Source: an uncultured Halieaceae bacterium (GTDB lineage: Bacteria; Pseudomonadota; Gammaproteobacteria; Pseudomonadales; Halieaceae). From it: a DNA stretch of 64,000 bases. The notes beneath the pieces were generated by a model. It searched no databases, was not told where the DNA came from, and was given only the letters and a program-made list of their open reading frames with translations. The stretch's first letter is position 1. Every line of letters starts with the position of its first letter. The stretch lies in the NCBI GenBank assembly GCA_913057135.1, contig CAJXNM010000006.1:20834-84833 (forward strand), read 5' to 3'. A program made the translations under genes and the position numbers. Below, piece by piece: positions 9,499-18,936 of the stretch.

Positions 9499-9542
9499 AG
9501 TTAAGTAAAATAGAAAGAATGAATTTGATCGTTCACTTAACT
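9499..9542. promoter_or_regulatory. Inverted repeat in dabB/LysR divergent promoter
   Basis: AGTTAAGT (9499-9506) and ACTTAACT (9535-9542) form a perfect 8-bp inverted repeat with 28 nt between arms, in the 130-bp gap between divergent dabB and the LysR gene. LysR regulators typically bind dyads beside their own gene, so this is a plausible operator. A second small dyad CTTTCT/AGAAAG (9491-9517) overlaps it. Confidence 0.4.
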
Positions 9543-9581
9543 TGAATCTAACATGGCTTCAACATCCGCGGAGACAGCACC

Positions 9582-10505
9582 ATGGCTAGGCTCAATTATC
9601 ATCACTTGTACTACTTCTGGCGCGTTGCTAACGAGGGTAATTTAACCCGTGTTGCCAAGCACTTACACGTTTCTCAGTCGGCTTTGTCGTCACAGATTCG
9701 GGCACTGGAAGACAGCGCTGGTATCACCCTTTTCGACCGGGTGGGACGCTCACTGACACTCACCGATGCGGGCCGTCGTGTACTTGAATACGCGAACGAT
9801 ATATTCGCTCGGGGTGAAGAGTTGGAAGCGTGGTTTCAACGGGGAGTCGATGGGGAAAATCAACCTTTACGCATTGGCATGATCTCGACGCTCTCTCGGA
9901 ACTTTATCGATCGCCTGGTTATGCCGCTGGTGAGCGATGGCAAGCTGCGGGTCACTTTAGAGGCGCGCACCTTAGATGGCCTACTCAATGGTCTGTCGAG
10001 CCATCAACTCGATGTGGCGCTCACCAACGGCGATGTGCGCGGTGGCGATGAGCAATTGTGGCAAAGCCAGCTGTTGGCGAGACAACCCATTTCCATTTTA
10101 GGTCCGCCCCAGTCGGCGCCGGGCACGGCTTTCCCCGCCGGATACGAGCAGGCGCAGTGGGTGTTGCCCACCCGCGACAGTGAGATCCGGCGCGCCTTTG
10201 AGGCCCTGTGTGCGAGGCGTAATTTCGAGCCCAATATACTGGCAGAAGCCAACGATATGCCCATACTTCGCCTGCTGGCCCGGGATACGGGGGCGTTCTC
10301 GGTGTTGCCTCGGGTTGTGGTGCAGGATGAGGTCCGTCGGGGCATCTTGGCCGAGTACGAGACCTTGCCCGATGTAACCGAGAACTTTTATGCCATCACC
10401 ATTAAGCGGCGCCACACCCCCAGCAGCTTGAAAACCCTGCTCGACGGTTTTGCTGCCAGCGACTGGCCCGATTTAATGCCACCGTCTGCACTCAAGGCCT
10501 CCTAG
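9582..10505 (+). CDS. LysR-family transcriptional regulator, NhaR-like
   Basis: 307 residues. The N-terminal winged helix reads LNYHHLYYFWRVANEGNLTR then HVSQSALSSQIRALE, very close to NhaR-type LysR proteins; a periplasmic-binding-like effector domain follows. It is transcribed away from dabBA, the classic arrangement for a regulator of its neighbours. The inducer is unknown; a cation or CO2/bicarbonate signal would fit the target, but that is inference. GGAG lies 8 nt before ATG. Confidence 0.88.
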   Translation: MARLNYHHLYYFWRVANEGNLTRVAKHLHVSQSALSSQIRALEDSAGITLFDRVGRSLTLTDAGRRVLEYANDIFARGEELEAWFQRGVDGENQPLRIGMISTLSRNFIDRLVMPLVSDGKLRVTLEARTLDGLLNGLSSHQLDVALTNGDVRGGDEQLWQSQLLARQPISILGPPQSAPGTAFPAGYEQAQWVLPTRDSEIRRAFEALCARRNFEPNILAEANDMPILRLLARDTGAFSVLPRVVVQDEVRRGILAEYETLPDVTENFYAITIKRRHTPSSLKTLLDGFAASDWPDLMPPSALKAS

Positions 10506-10510
10506 GCAAA

Positions 10511-10533
10511 ACATGTCGCCAATGACGACATGT
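10511..10533. other. Perfect hairpin after the LysR gene
   Basis: ACATGTCG (10511-10518), 7-nt loop, CGACATGT (10526-10533). It sits 6 bp after the LysR stop. Without a T tract it is not a textbook intrinsic terminator; it could still end or stabilise the transcript. Confidence 0.4.
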
Positions 10534-10600
10534 GCTCGGTCGTGACGCTGCGCTAGGGCCTCTTGCGCAGTAAACTTGGTTGCATCTTCTGGTGAAAACA

Positions 10601-10616
10601 CTGAATATACGTACAG
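10601..10616. promoter_or_regulatory. LexA (SOS) box upstream of recA
   Basis: CTGAATATACGTACAG fits the gammaproteobacterial CTGT-N8-ACAG consensus with one mismatch and the AT-rich centre. It lies 40 bp before the recA ATG, where LexA would block transcription until DNA damage. Confidence 0.75.
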
Positions 10617-10656
10617 TGGTTTAGCCCTCATTCACTTCAGCAGCCAAGGACATCCC

Positions 10657-11694
10657 ATGGACCCGAACAAGCAGAAAGCCCTCGACGCCGCCCTCGCACA
10701 AATTGAACGCCAATTTGGTAAGGGCACGGTCATGCGCATGGGGGATCAAGAGCGTGTGGCCATTCCCTCAATCTCCACAGGCTCGCTAGGTCTCGATATC
10801 GCCTTGGGTATCGGCGGTTTACCCCGGGGACGAATCGTAGAGATTTATGGTCCAGAATCTTCGGGCAAAACCACGCTGACGCTGCAGGTCATTGCTGAAG
10901 CCCAGAAAATGGGTGGCACAGCGGCCTTTATCGACGCTGAGCATGCCCTCGATCCCCAGTACGCTGAAAAGCTCGGCGTACAGGTTGACGACCTCATCAT
11001 GTCTCAGCCCGATACCGGCGAGCAGGCCCTCGAGGTAGCGGAAATGCTGGTGCGCTCCGGCGCTGTCGATGTTTTGGTAGTCGACTCGGTGGCCGCGCTC
11101 ACTCCCAAAGCTGAAATTGAAGGGGAGATGGGTGATTCCCACGTGGGTCTGCAGGCGCGCCTATTGAGCCAGGCCATGCGCAAACTGACCGGTGCTATCA
11201 AGCAAACGAACTGTATGGTGATTTTCATTAACCAAATTCGTATGAAAATTGGTGTCATGTTCGGTAGTCCCGAAACCACCACGGGTGGTAACGCCCTTAA
11301 ATTCTATGCATCGGTACGCCTCGATATTCGCCGAATTGGTTCCATTAAAGAAGGCGATGAAGTGGTCGGTAACGAAACCCGGGTGAAGGTGGTCAAGAAC
11401 AAAGTGTCGCCGCCCTTTAAACAAGCCGAGTTTCAGATTATGTACGGCAAGGGCATCTACCATATGGGCGAAGTCATCGATTGGGGTGTGAAGCTCAACT
11501 TGGTTGATAAATCTGGGGCGTGGTACGCCTACAAGGGCGACAAAATCGGTCAAGGTAAAGCTAATGCGGCGCGCTTCTTGGAAGAAAACGCCGATATCGC
11601 TCAAGAGATCGAGCGCCAGATACGTCACCAGACGATGGGCGTGCCTTTGGCCGCGGTGGAAACCGATGCCCCCGAGGCTGCCAACGCCGACTAA
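10657..11694 (+). CDS. recA: Recombinase RecA
   Basis: 345 residues, the usual length. Starts [20 protein letters not shown]. Walker [10 protein letters not shown] is at residues 65-73, the Walker B region reads [10 protein letters not shown], and the L2 DNA-binding loop contains [14 protein letters not shown]. RecA forms the ATP-dependent filament for homologous recombination and LexA autocleavage. An in-frame start at 10576 would add residues spanning the LexA box and is rejected. There is no intein. It is followed by recX 3 nt later. Confidence 0.98.
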   Translation: MDPNKQKALDAALAQIERQFGKGTVMRMGDQERVAIPSISTGSLGLDIALGIGGLPRGRIVEIYGPESSGKTTLTLQVIAEAQKMGGTAAFIDAEHALDPQYAEKLGVQVDDLIMSQPDTGEQALEVAEMLVRSGAVDVLVVDSVAALTPKAEIEGEMGDSHVGLQARLLSQAMRKLTGAIKQTNCMVIFINQIRMKIGVMFGSPETTTGGNALKFYASVRLDIRRIGSIKEGDEVVGNETRVKVVKNKVSPPFKQAEFQIMYGKGIYHMGEVIDWGVKLNLVDKSGAWYAYKGDKIGQGKANAARFLEENADIAQEIERQIRHQTMGVPLAAVETDAPEAANAD

Positions 11695-11697
11695 TCT

Positions 11698-12189
11698 GTG
11701 GCCGAGGTAAGTTATAAGCCCGCCGACTTGCGGCGCGCTGCCATGGATTATTTGGCCCGCCGCGAGCACAGTGCCGACGAGTTGGTTGCTAAGCTGAAGA
11801 AACGCTTCGGTCGAGATGCGGTTACCGTGCAGGCCATTGTGGCCACGGTCGATGACCTGGCCCGTGAGGGCCTTCAAAGCGACATCCGCTTCGCTTCAGG
11901 AGTGGTGCGCCAGTGTCTCCTTAAGGGATTAGGCCCCCGCCGGGTTGATCAAACCCTGCGCGAAAAGGGCCTATCCCTGCGCTGGGAGCAGGCGGTCGAT
12001 CCCGCTGAGGCTGATATCGACTGGTTTGATGTCGCTGAGCAGGTCTACAGCAAGCGGTTCGGCAGCAGCGAGTTGCCAAATCAGCAGGCTGATCGGCGAA
12101 AAGAGCAGGCGCGGCGTGCGCGATTCATGCAATATCGAGGCTTCGACCCCGACCATTTTATGCATCTGCTTGAAGACCCATCACCATGA
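11698..12189 (+). CDS. recX: Regulatory protein RecX
   Basis: 163 residues, all-helical three-repeat protein: AAMDYLARREHSADELVAKL, then DDLAREGLQSDIRFA, then GLGPRRVDQTLREKGL. It inhibits and modulates RecA filaments. Starts at GTG 3 nt after the recA stop, so it is read through from the recA promoter and is presumably SOS-coupled. Its stop overlaps the next start (ATGA). Confidence 0.92.
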   Translation: MAEVSYKPADLRRAAMDYLARREHSADELVAKLKKRFGRDAVTVQAIVATVDDLAREGLQSDIRFASGVVRQCLLKGLGPRRVDQTLREKGLSLRWEQAVDPAEADIDWFDVAEQVYSKRFGSSELPNQQADRRKEQARRARFMQYRGFDPDHFMHLLEDPSP

Positions 12190-13472
12190 GTAGTCTGAAT
12201 AAACCCCGAGAACCCTGGGTGCCTCGCCACGAGCGCTGTCACCCGGTGCAAAAAGCCTACGATGTGAGCTTTGTGCACGGTTACGTCGCCCCTGGCTGGG
12301 AATCCTTAGCACAGGTGTTTGCCGATAACTTCAGCAAAGGAGAGCTGGGGGCCAGCTTTTGTGTGGTGGCCGGCGGGCAGCGGGTCGTTGATTTGTGGGG
12401 TGGGCATGTCGTTACCGGGGGGGAGCCTTGGGACGAAGACGGTATGGCGGTGTTTTACAGTTGCAGCAAGATACTGACCGCCATGGTGATCCATCGACTG
12501 GTTGCCGATGGTCAAATGACCTACGACGCGCCCCTCTCAAAAATATGGCCAGAATTAAAGGCGGGGCAGGCCGGCGGCACCCTGCGAATGGCGTTGGCTC
12601 ATACTTTGGGTTTGCCAGTACTTCAGCAGCGCCTGCGCACTGGAGCCTATGAAGACCACGATTACATGGTTGGGCGCCTCGAGCAGCAATCGCCCCTGTG
12701 GGAGCCTGGCACCCGGGTGGGTTATCACCCCATCACCTTTGGCTTTATTTTGGGGGAATTAGTGCGGCGAACCACCGGCCATACCCTTGGGCGTTATTTC
12801 AACGAGCAGTTCGCCCAGCCTCTGGGCCTGGACTTATACGTCGGTTTACCGGAGTCACTGTTTCCCCTCCTGGCGCCCATTCACCCCTATCAGCCGCGGC
12901 GCGAAGATCCTGTTCGTCGTATCGCCAAAGATAGCCAAACGATTGGCTCTATACCCAATCTTTGGCTCTACAACAGCGGGGGGTGGCGTACCGAATCGGT
13001 CAATGAATTGGCGGGCGTTAAGGCCGAGATGCCCGCCTCTAACGGTGCGGGCAACGCCAGGGCATTGGCCAGTTTGTTAGCGGTATTCCTTGATGATCGT
13101 AAGCGTTTGCAGCTGGGATTCAACGATGAAACCACCGCCACCCTTGAAACAGTCAGTGCGGCTACCCACCGGGACGCCACTTTAGGCTGCAGCAGTCGAT
13201 TCTCTTTAGGGCTAATGAAGTCTATGGATAACCGCCATGACCCGGGTGCCGATGGTTTTATTATCGGGCGACGGGCCTTTGGCCACGTCGGTATGGGCGG
13301 TAGTTTCGGCTTTTGTGATCGAGAGGCGGGTATCGCCGTCGCTTACGTCATGAATCAACTGGGCAACGGCATTTTAGTCAACGAGCGCGGGCAAGCGCTC
13401 ATTGACGCCAGTTATCGCGCCGCTGGCTTTGAGCGCATCGGGGCGGGTGAGTGGTTGCCGCCAATACGATGA
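12186..13472 (+). CDS. Beta-lactamase-fold serine hydrolase (EstB-like esterase)
   Basis: 428 residues with the class C beta-lactamase/esterase layout: SxxK motif SCSK at residues 92-95 (nucleophile Ser92, base Lys95), the Tyr block GYHPITFGFILGELVRR with Tyr180, and a late GHVGMGGSFGF segment replacing the KTG triad. No signal peptide is visible, which favours a cytosolic carboxylesterase or peptidase over a penicillin-degrading enzyme. Overlaps recX by 4 bp and is probably co-transcribed, though no functional link to recombination is known. Confidence 0.82.
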   Translation: MSSLNKPREPWVPRHERCHPVQKAYDVSFVHGYVAPGWESLAQVFADNFSKGELGASFCVVAGGQRVVDLWGGHVVTGGEPWDEDGMAVFYSCSKILTAMVIHRLVADGQMTYDAPLSKIWPELKAGQAGGTLRMALAHTLGLPVLQQRLRTGAYEDHDYMVGRLEQQSPLWEPGTRVGYHPITFGFILGELVRRTTGHTLGRYFNEQFAQPLGLDLYVGLPESLFPLLAPIHPYQPRREDPVRRIAKDSQTIGSIPNLWLYNSGGWRTESVNELAGVKAEMPASNGAGNARALASLLAVFLDDRKRLQLGFNDETTATLETVSAATHRDATLGCSSRFSLGLMKSMDNRHDPGADGFIIGRRAFGHVGMGGSFGFCDREAGIAVAYVMNQLGNGILVNERGQALIDASYRAAGFERIGAGEWLPPIR

Positions 13473-13492
13473 GGCCAGCTTGTTAGCTGGCC
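13473..13492. terminator. Hairpin between convergent genes
   Basis: GGCCAGC, TTGTTA loop, GCTGGCC: perfect 7-bp stem lying exactly between the convergent hydrolase and DUF3014 stop codons. No T run on either strand. Confidence 0.5.
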
Positions 13493-14374
13493 CTAGTTAG
13501 CTCTGTCGAGCAGGGCGCCTCGAATATCACGCACTTTGTTTTGAATTTTTTCCGCATTATCGGGGCCCATGCGCATCAGCTGCTTTTGAACCGCAGGCAG
13601 TGACTCTAGGGTTTCATCCTCGTAGATCCACACCGCTTCTTTGCGAATAAGACGTGCATCCAGGGGAGTCGACGGTGCCAGTAAGATTTGTCCGAGGGCG
13701 GTCATAAGGGCGTCGTCAAGGGTCACATCACTGTAGCCAAGCATAGCCCAGGCCTCTTCCAGCGCCGATTGATAACGGCTGTAAAGCGCCACAACCGCAT
13801 CGCTATCGATACCGTCGATGGCTGCAGCCAGCGCGTCGTATCGATTGAAGCCCGCTGGGTCCAGTGTCACTTTCAAGCCATCGTCTTGAAAGGGGAATGC
13901 AGCCTTGGGGCGACTAAAGGGCAGGATTTTGTAGGGCATACTGCCCTGACGCAGGTTGTCGACAATCGCTGCTGTGCGTTCAAGGGCATTGGGTGCAGCG
14001 ACAAATTGTTGCGCCAGTCGCCCGCCGTTCACCAATCCAATGTCGTCCTTCAACGCCCCGTCGCTCTCGGCCAAAGTGAGTGCTGGAGCAACCGGCTCTG
14101 GCTCTGGCTCGGGTGCGCTCTCGGGCTCTGCTGTGACAGGGGGCGCATCCGCAATGGGTGGTGCTTCAACCGTTGGTACGGGTGGCGCAGTGTCTACCAC
14201 CGGCGCCGACGTCTCGGGCTGCTCGCTGCCATAGGGGGAATCCTCACCAAAGCCCCACACCACAAGACCCGCAATGATGACCAACCCGCCTGCTGGCAGC
14301 AGCCACGTAAGAATCTTACTGCGCTCGGTGTTATGGGGTTGCTCAGAGGAGGGGGTGGATGTGGGTTCGTTCAT
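13493..14374 (-). CDS. DUF3014 single-pass membrane protein
   Basis: 293 residues: short cytoplasmic N-terminus, one membrane helix (WLLPAGGLVIIAGLVVWGF), a Pro/Ala/Glu-rich periplasmic linker, and a folded C-terminal domain with AQQFVAAPNALERTAAIVDN and the PFSRP segment typical of DUF3014. Function of the family is not established. I chose the ATG at 14374 because GGAG is 9 nt upstream; an ATG at 14389 lacks such a site. Convergent with the hydrolase gene. Confidence 0.8.
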   Translation of the reverse strand: MNEPTSTPSSEQPHNTERSKILTWLLPAGGLVIIAGLVVWGFGEDSPYGSEQPETSAPVVDTAPPVPTVEAPPIADAPPVTAEPESAPEPEPEPVAPALTLAESDGALKDDIGLVNGGRLAQQFVAAPNALERTAAIVDNLRQGSMPYKILPFSRPKAAFPFQDDGLKVTLDPAGFNRYDALAAAIDGIDSDAVVALYSRYQSALEEAWAMLGYSDVTLDDALMTALGQILLAPSTPLDARLIRKEAVWIYEDETLESLPAVQKQLMRMGPDNAEKIQNKVRDIRGALLDRAN

Positions 14375-14516
14375 ATGGTTGGGCTCCATTGCGTAATGAC
14401 ATGACGCTGTTCAAGGGGTCAGGGTAGCGTAGATACATCTTTGTGTCGTTTCCGGTCCTTGACACTGGTTCAGACCGTCTCACACTGCTCAAGTTTCTGG
14501 TGATGGTCATCTCATA

Positions 14517-16553
14517 ATGAAAAACGATCCGCTATTACAACCCTACACCTTGAAGCATCTTCGGTTTAAGAATCGTTTAATGCTCTCCAGCCATGAACCC
14601 GCGTACTGCGAAGATGGTATGCCCAAGGCGCGTTATCGGGCTTATCACGAAGAGCGCGCCCGTGCGGGGATTGCACTGACCATGACCGCAGGATCCGCAT
14701 CGGTCTCCCGCGACAGCCCGCCTGTCTTTAATAACCTACTGGTTTGGAAAGACGAAATTGTGCCGTGGATGAGGGAATTGACCGATGCCTGCCACGAGCA
14801 CGATTGCAAAGTCATGATTCAGTTGAGCCACCTTGGTCGGCGAACCCGCTGGGACAAGGGTGATTGGTTGCCGGTGGTCACTGCCAGTCATGAGCGAGAG
14901 GCCTCCCACAAGGCTTTTCCCAAGCGCATGGAAGATTGGGATATTGCGCGCATCATCCAGGATTATGTCGATGCCGCCGAGCGCATGCATGCGGCGGGTC
15001 TCGACGGTCTTGAGATCATGGCTTACGGCCACCTGCTCGATCAGGTGTGGTCACCCCTCACCAATGATCTAGACGGCCCCTATGGGGGTAGCCTCGATAA
15101 TCGGTTGCGAATGACCTTCGATATTTTGCGGGGCATTCGCGCGCGAGTGGGCGACGATTTTGTGTTGGGTGTGCGTTACACCGGCGATGAATCGTTGCCC
15201 GGTGGCTTGACGAAAGACGATGGTTTGGCAATTTCCCAAAAACTGAAAGAGTCGGGGCTCATTGATTTTCTGAATGTTGTTCGTGGACATATTGACACTG
15301 ATGCGGGGCTCACCGATGTGATTCCCGTGCAGGGGATGCCCAGTGCGCCCCACTTGGATTTTGCCGGTGAGATCAAATCGCGCACCAACTTCCCGACCTT
15401 TCAGGCGGCTAAAATTCAGGATGTCGCAACGGCACGCCACGCCATTGCCTCCGGTAAGCTCGATATGGTGGGCATGACCCGAGCACATCTGGCCGACCCC
15501 CATATCGTGGCAAAAATCATCGCAGGGGAAGAGGAGCGTATTCGCCCCTGTGTGGGTGCCAATTACTGTCTCGATCGTATTTATCAGGGGGGAATGGCCC
15601 TGTGTATACACAACCCGTCATCGGGCCGCGAGCTGGAGTTACCCCATACCATTACGCCCGCTGAGAGCCCTCGCCGTGTTGTGGTGGTAGGGGCGGGCCC
15701 CGCAGGGCTTGAGGCTGCACGGGTAGCGGCCGCCCGCGGCCATGAGGTGATTGTGTATGAGGCAGCGGCTGATCCCGGTGGTCAGGTGCTACTTACCGCG
15801 CAAACTAAGCGCCGTCACGAAATGATCCAGCTGGTGCAATGGCGCTATGACGAATGTTTACGCATGGGAGTGACCTTCCACTTCAACAGCTACGCCGAGG
15901 CCGATACGGTGCTGTCGGCAGCGCCTCAGGTTGTCATCATTGCGACCGGGGGCTTACCCCATACCGAGCTGTTGCCCTCGGGTAATGAGTTACTCGTGTC
16001 GAGTTGGGACATTATTACCGGCGAGGTCAAACCCGGTAATCGAGTGCTCATCTACGACGATGCGGGTGATTACGCCGCGCTACAGGCGGCAGAAACCTTG
16101 GCCAGCCACGGCTCAGAGGTCGAGGTAGTGTGTCGAGACCGGCATATTTTTGCCGAGGTCATGGCGATGTCACTGACGCCGTCATTACGTTTGCAGCAAC
16201 AGCACGATGTCACCTTCACGCCCACATGGACGCTCCAGTCGGTGGCGCGAGCAGAGGGTGGTCTGCAGGTGATCCTAGGTAGCGATTACGGTAGTGCCAC
16301 CCGCGAGCGCCGGGTCGATCAGGTGGTTGTGAATCACGGCACGCGACCACTCGATGAGGTTTATTTTGAGCTGCGTGAGCAGTCGACGAACGGCGGTGAG
16401 GTCAACTACGACGACTTGGTCGCGGGTAAGCCCCAGTCGGTGGTGCGCAACGAGGAGGGCTCGTTCCAGCTATTTCGCATCGGTGATGCGGTAGCCGCTC
16501 GCAACACCCACGCAGCCATCCTCGATGCACTGCGACTGGTGCGGGTGCTGTAG
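14517..16553 (+). CDS. Old-yellow-enzyme/FAD N-demethylase (DgcA/StcD/TMADH type)
   Basis: 678 residues: an N-terminal FMN TIM barrel (to about residue 370), an Fe-S loop, then an FAD/NAD(P) domain beginning VVVVGAGPAGLEAARVAAA. This architecture covers trimethylamine dehydrogenase, dimethylglycine demethylase DgcA and N-methylproline demethylase StcD. With a Rieske oxygenase and soxBDAG alongside, oxidative removal of a methyl from dimethylglycine or a cyclic N-methyl amino acid is likely. In the cluster loop Cys345, Cys351 and Cys363 are present but the TMADH Cys348 position is Ala. No dgcB partner is present. Divergent from the DUF3014 gene. Confidence 0.82.
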   Translation: MKNDPLLQPYTLKHLRFKNRLMLSSHEPAYCEDGMPKARYRAYHEERARAGIALTMTAGSASVSRDSPPVFNNLLVWKDEIVPWMRELTDACHEHDCKVMIQLSHLGRRTRWDKGDWLPVVTASHEREASHKAFPKRMEDWDIARIIQDYVDAAERMHAAGLDGLEIMAYGHLLDQVWSPLTNDLDGPYGGSLDNRLRMTFDILRGIRARVGDDFVLGVRYTGDESLPGGLTKDDGLAISQKLKESGLIDFLNVVRGHIDTDAGLTDVIPVQGMPSAPHLDFAGEIKSRTNFPTFQAAKIQDVATARHAIASGKLDMVGMTRAHLADPHIVAKIIAGEEERIRPCVGANYCLDRIYQGGMALCIHNPSSGRELELPHTITPAESPRRVVVVGAGPAGLEAARVAAARGHEVIVYEAAADPGGQVLLTAQTKRRHEMIQLVQWRYDECLRMGVTFHFNSYAEADTVLSAAPQVVIIATGGLPHTELLPSGNELLVSSWDIITGEVKPGNRVLIYDDAGDYAALQAAETLASHGSEVEVVCRDRHIFAEVMAMSLTPSLRLQQQHDVTFTPTWTLQSVARAEGGLQVILGSDYGSATRERRVDQVVVNHGTRPLDEVYFELREQSTNGGEVNYDDLVAGKPQSVVRNEEGSFQLFRIGDAVAARNTHAAILDALRLVRVL

Positions 16554-16574
16554 CGACTTGTGCTTGCGCCGTTG

Positions 16575-17777
16575 CTAGTTCGACAATCGCTGGCGCATCG
16601 TGTCGCAGTACCAGTCGATAAACTGATTGACCCCATACTCGCTAATATCCGAGTAACGCCCCGGCACATAGGCTGGGGATGACACCCCCCGCTGGGTCTC
16701 CTCAACCAGGCGACGATCCTGATCGTTGGTGGCGACCCAGACCTTGATCAAATTCTCGAGATCGTAGTCCTTGCCCTCCACTGCGTCTTTTGGCACCAGC
16801 CACTTGGTAGTGACCAGTGTCTCGGTGGGACTCATCGGCAACATGCGGAAGGTGATGGCGTGGTCGCCCATGAAATGGTTCCAGGTGTTCGGGTAGTGGT
16901 AGTACAGCAGTACGCCAATATCGTCGAGACCGGTTGTATCCAGGCGCCGACCCACAGCCGGTTGCTTGTCCATGGTGTAACTTTTGGCGCCGTCGGTGAG
17001 CAGTGTGCGCAATAAGCGGTAGCTGCCGGTGGCATTGACTTTGAATCGACTGGGGACGCCCGCCCCCTCGCAGCTGTTCCAAAACGCGGTGAGCGCAGGG
17101 TCTTCGGCCCCCGCAATCCCCGATACCGACGGATTATCCAGGAACGATAAGGACAGCTCTGGGTGATTAGCCTCGCAGTGATAACACTCGCGATTATTCT
17201 CAAACACCAGTTTCCAGTTGCCCTGCTCAACGATGTTCGATTCATAGGCCACTTTGGTGTTTTCCAGCTGATGGGGGGCCAGATACTCGGCAAGGTCGCG
17301 CTGGAAGGGCGTGAAATCTGGCGGGTTATCGGCCACACACACATAGATGAGTGTATCGACAATGCCGATATGCACCGGGTGCAGTCCTTGATCGGTTTTG
17401 TCGAAATCCGCTTGCATGCTGGGCGCATAGATGAGATCGCCGTCCAATCCGAAGGTCCATTTGTGGTAGGGGCACACTAACTTGGGCGATCGTCCTTTGG
17501 CTTCGCTGCAGATACGTGAACCCCGGTGGCGACAGGCATTGTGAAAAGCGCGGATTTCGCCCTTGTCGCCCCGAACCACCACGATGGGGTAATCCCCCAA
17601 TTGAAAGGTAAACCAACTCCCCGGTTTGGGTATCTCCACGGTATGACCGGCAAACACCCACTCTCTGTGCCAAATCATGGCTAGATCATCGCGGTAGGCC
17701 GCTTCTGATAGGTATAACTCCCTCGGCAAGGTGTGCTTGGGAGGTCGCTCGTGAATGAGTTCTAGCGTCGATTTCAT
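16575..17777 (-). CDS. Rieske non-heme iron oxygenase, GbcA-like betaine demethylase
   Basis: 400 residues. The Rieske [2Fe-2S] ligands Cys82, His84, Cys102 and His105 lie in CRHRGSRIC and CPYHKW. The catalytic domain has NNRECYHCEANHPE with His200 and His205 as iron ligands and a bridging Glu197, the acidic residue seen in quaternary-amine Rieske enzymes instead of Asp. The family removes a methyl from glycine betaine (GbcA) or proline betaine (Stc2) with O2, releasing formaldehyde. Electrons probably come from the reductase at 21891-23027. Its promoter would lie in the 233-bp gap shared with the divergent lyase gene. Confidence 0.85.
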   Translation of the reverse strand: MKSTLELIHERPPKHTLPRELYLSEAAYRDDLAMIWHREWVFAGHTVEIPKPGSWFTFQLGDYPIVVVRGDKGEIRAFHNACRHRGSRICSEAKGRSPKLVCPYHKWTFGLDGDLIYAPSMQADFDKTDQGLHPVHIGIVDTLIYVCVADNPPDFTPFQRDLAEYLAPHQLENTKVAYESNIVEQGNWKLVFENNRECYHCEANHPELSLSFLDNPSVSGIAGAEDPALTAFWNSCEGAGVPSRFKVNATGSYRLLRTLLTDGAKSYTMDKQPAVGRRLDTTGLDDIGVLLYYHYPNTWNHFMGDHAITFRMLPMSPTETLVTTKWLVPKDAVEGKDYDLENLIKVWVATNDQDRRLVEETQRGVSSPAYVPGRYSDISEYGVNQFIDWYCDTMRQRLSN

Positions 17778-18010
17778 GAGTAGTTACAGGCCTCATCGGG
17801 TGTTTTTAGATCTTTGTACCGCGCTCTGGGTCACACAATGACGCCTATCGAACGCTTTGCCGTTGAAACAGAAAGGTATGAGGGCTTTGGCCTGGGGTAA
17901 AGTCTTCATGTCGGTTTTGAGTAGCAAATTGTTGCCATGAATCACAATCAGCCTCTACGACGTGAGTGCTGCACCAAGGTTTTGCCCGTCGACGGAGGGC
18001 CGCTATCAGC

Positions 18011-18925
18011 ATGAGATTTTCAGGAATTTACACCCCGGTGATCACACCGTTTGCGCCAGATGGTCGCATCGATTTTGGGGCTTATCAGACCCAAGTGCAG
18101 TACTTGGTGTCAGCCGGTGTACAGGGGTTGGTCATTGGCGGTACTACTGGCGAGTATTATGTTGAAAGCCATCAGGAGCGCATCGATTTACTGGTGGCGG
18201 CCAAGGAAGTCTGTGGTCAAGTGCCTGTGGTGTTCGGTACCGGCTCCATCAACCCAGAGCACTCCGTCGCCCTCGCCGAAGCCGGCGCAGCGGCGGGTGC
18301 CGATGCGCTGTTAGTCGCCACACCACCTTATGTGTTGCCGACCCAGCGCGAGCTCGCCACCCATGTGCTTACCATTACCCGGGCCGCAGATTTACCTGTC
18401 ATGTTGTATAACTACCCGGATCGCATGGGCGTGAATATGGAAGCGGCGTTTTTCGACCGCGTTGGACGTTCAAGCCAGATTTGCGCCATCAAAGAAAGCT
18501 CTGGGGATATCAATCGGCTGCACATGTTGGCCAGGGATTACCCGCACATCCAAACCTCTTGCGGTATGGACGACCAAGCCTTGGAATTTTTTGCTTGGGG
18601 TGCCCAGAGCTGGGTCTGCGCCGGGTCTAATTTCCTCCCGGCGGAGCACATTGCCCTCTATCAGGCCTGCGTGCTGCAGAACGATTTTGCACTGGGTCGA
18701 CGCATCATGATGGCTATGCTGCCGCTCATGCATGTGCTCGAGCAGGGGGGCAAGTTCATTCAGAGCGTGAAGTACGGGGTAACCCTCGACGGTCGAAAAG
18801 GGGGAGGTGTGCGCCCGCCATTACGGGAGTTGAATAAAGACGACAAACGCGCCCTTGAACAAGTCATCTCGACCTTAAAAACAACCATCGCGGCACTGCA
18901 GCATCAGCCCGCAGCACAGCATTGA
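18011..18925 (+). CDS. DapA/N-acetylneuraminate lyase-family aldolase or deaminase
   Basis: 304 residues, a TIM-barrel Schiff-base enzyme. GGTTGEYY (residues 43-50) binds the carboxylate; Tyr133 in MLYNYPDR and Lys161 in AIKESSGD are the catalytic pair. Family members cleave or condense keto acids or deaminate pyrroline-4-hydroxy-2-carboxylate. It is unlikely to be lysine-pathway DapA because of its place among demethylase genes. ATG at 18011 gives the family N-terminus; an upstream start at 17966 adds Arg-rich residues. The exact reaction is unknown; a ring-opened or cyclic imine product of the local oxidases is a fair guess. Confidence 0.8.
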   Translation: MRFSGIYTPVITPFAPDGRIDFGAYQTQVQYLVSAGVQGLVIGGTTGEYYVESHQERIDLLVAAKEVCGQVPVVFGTGSINPEHSVALAEAGAAAGADALLVATPPYVLPTQRELATHVLTITRAADLPVMLYNYPDRMGVNMEAAFFDRVGRSSQICAIKESSGDINRLHMLARDYPHIQTSCGMDDQALEFFAWGAQSWVCAGSNFLPAEHIALYQACVLQNDFALGRRIMMAMLPLMHVLEQGGKFIQSVKYGVTLDGRKGGGVRPPLRELNKDDKRALEQVISTLKTTIAALQHQPAAQH

Positions 18926-18936
18926 GAGGCCGCGTT

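Noticed and set aside
10511..10533. Possible intrinsic terminator of the LysR gene
   Set aside because: Stem is perfect but has no T tract, so it is listed only as a hairpin.
11161..11877. Minus-strand open frame of 238 codons opposite recA/recX
   Set aside because: Antisense shadow of highly conserved recA; composition is unlike the real proteins.
13688..14404. Plus-strand open frame of 238 codons opposite the DUF3014 gene
   Set aside because: No family pattern, rich in Gly/Arg/Cys/His/Trp as antisense frames are; the minus-strand gene has proper domains and a ribosome site.
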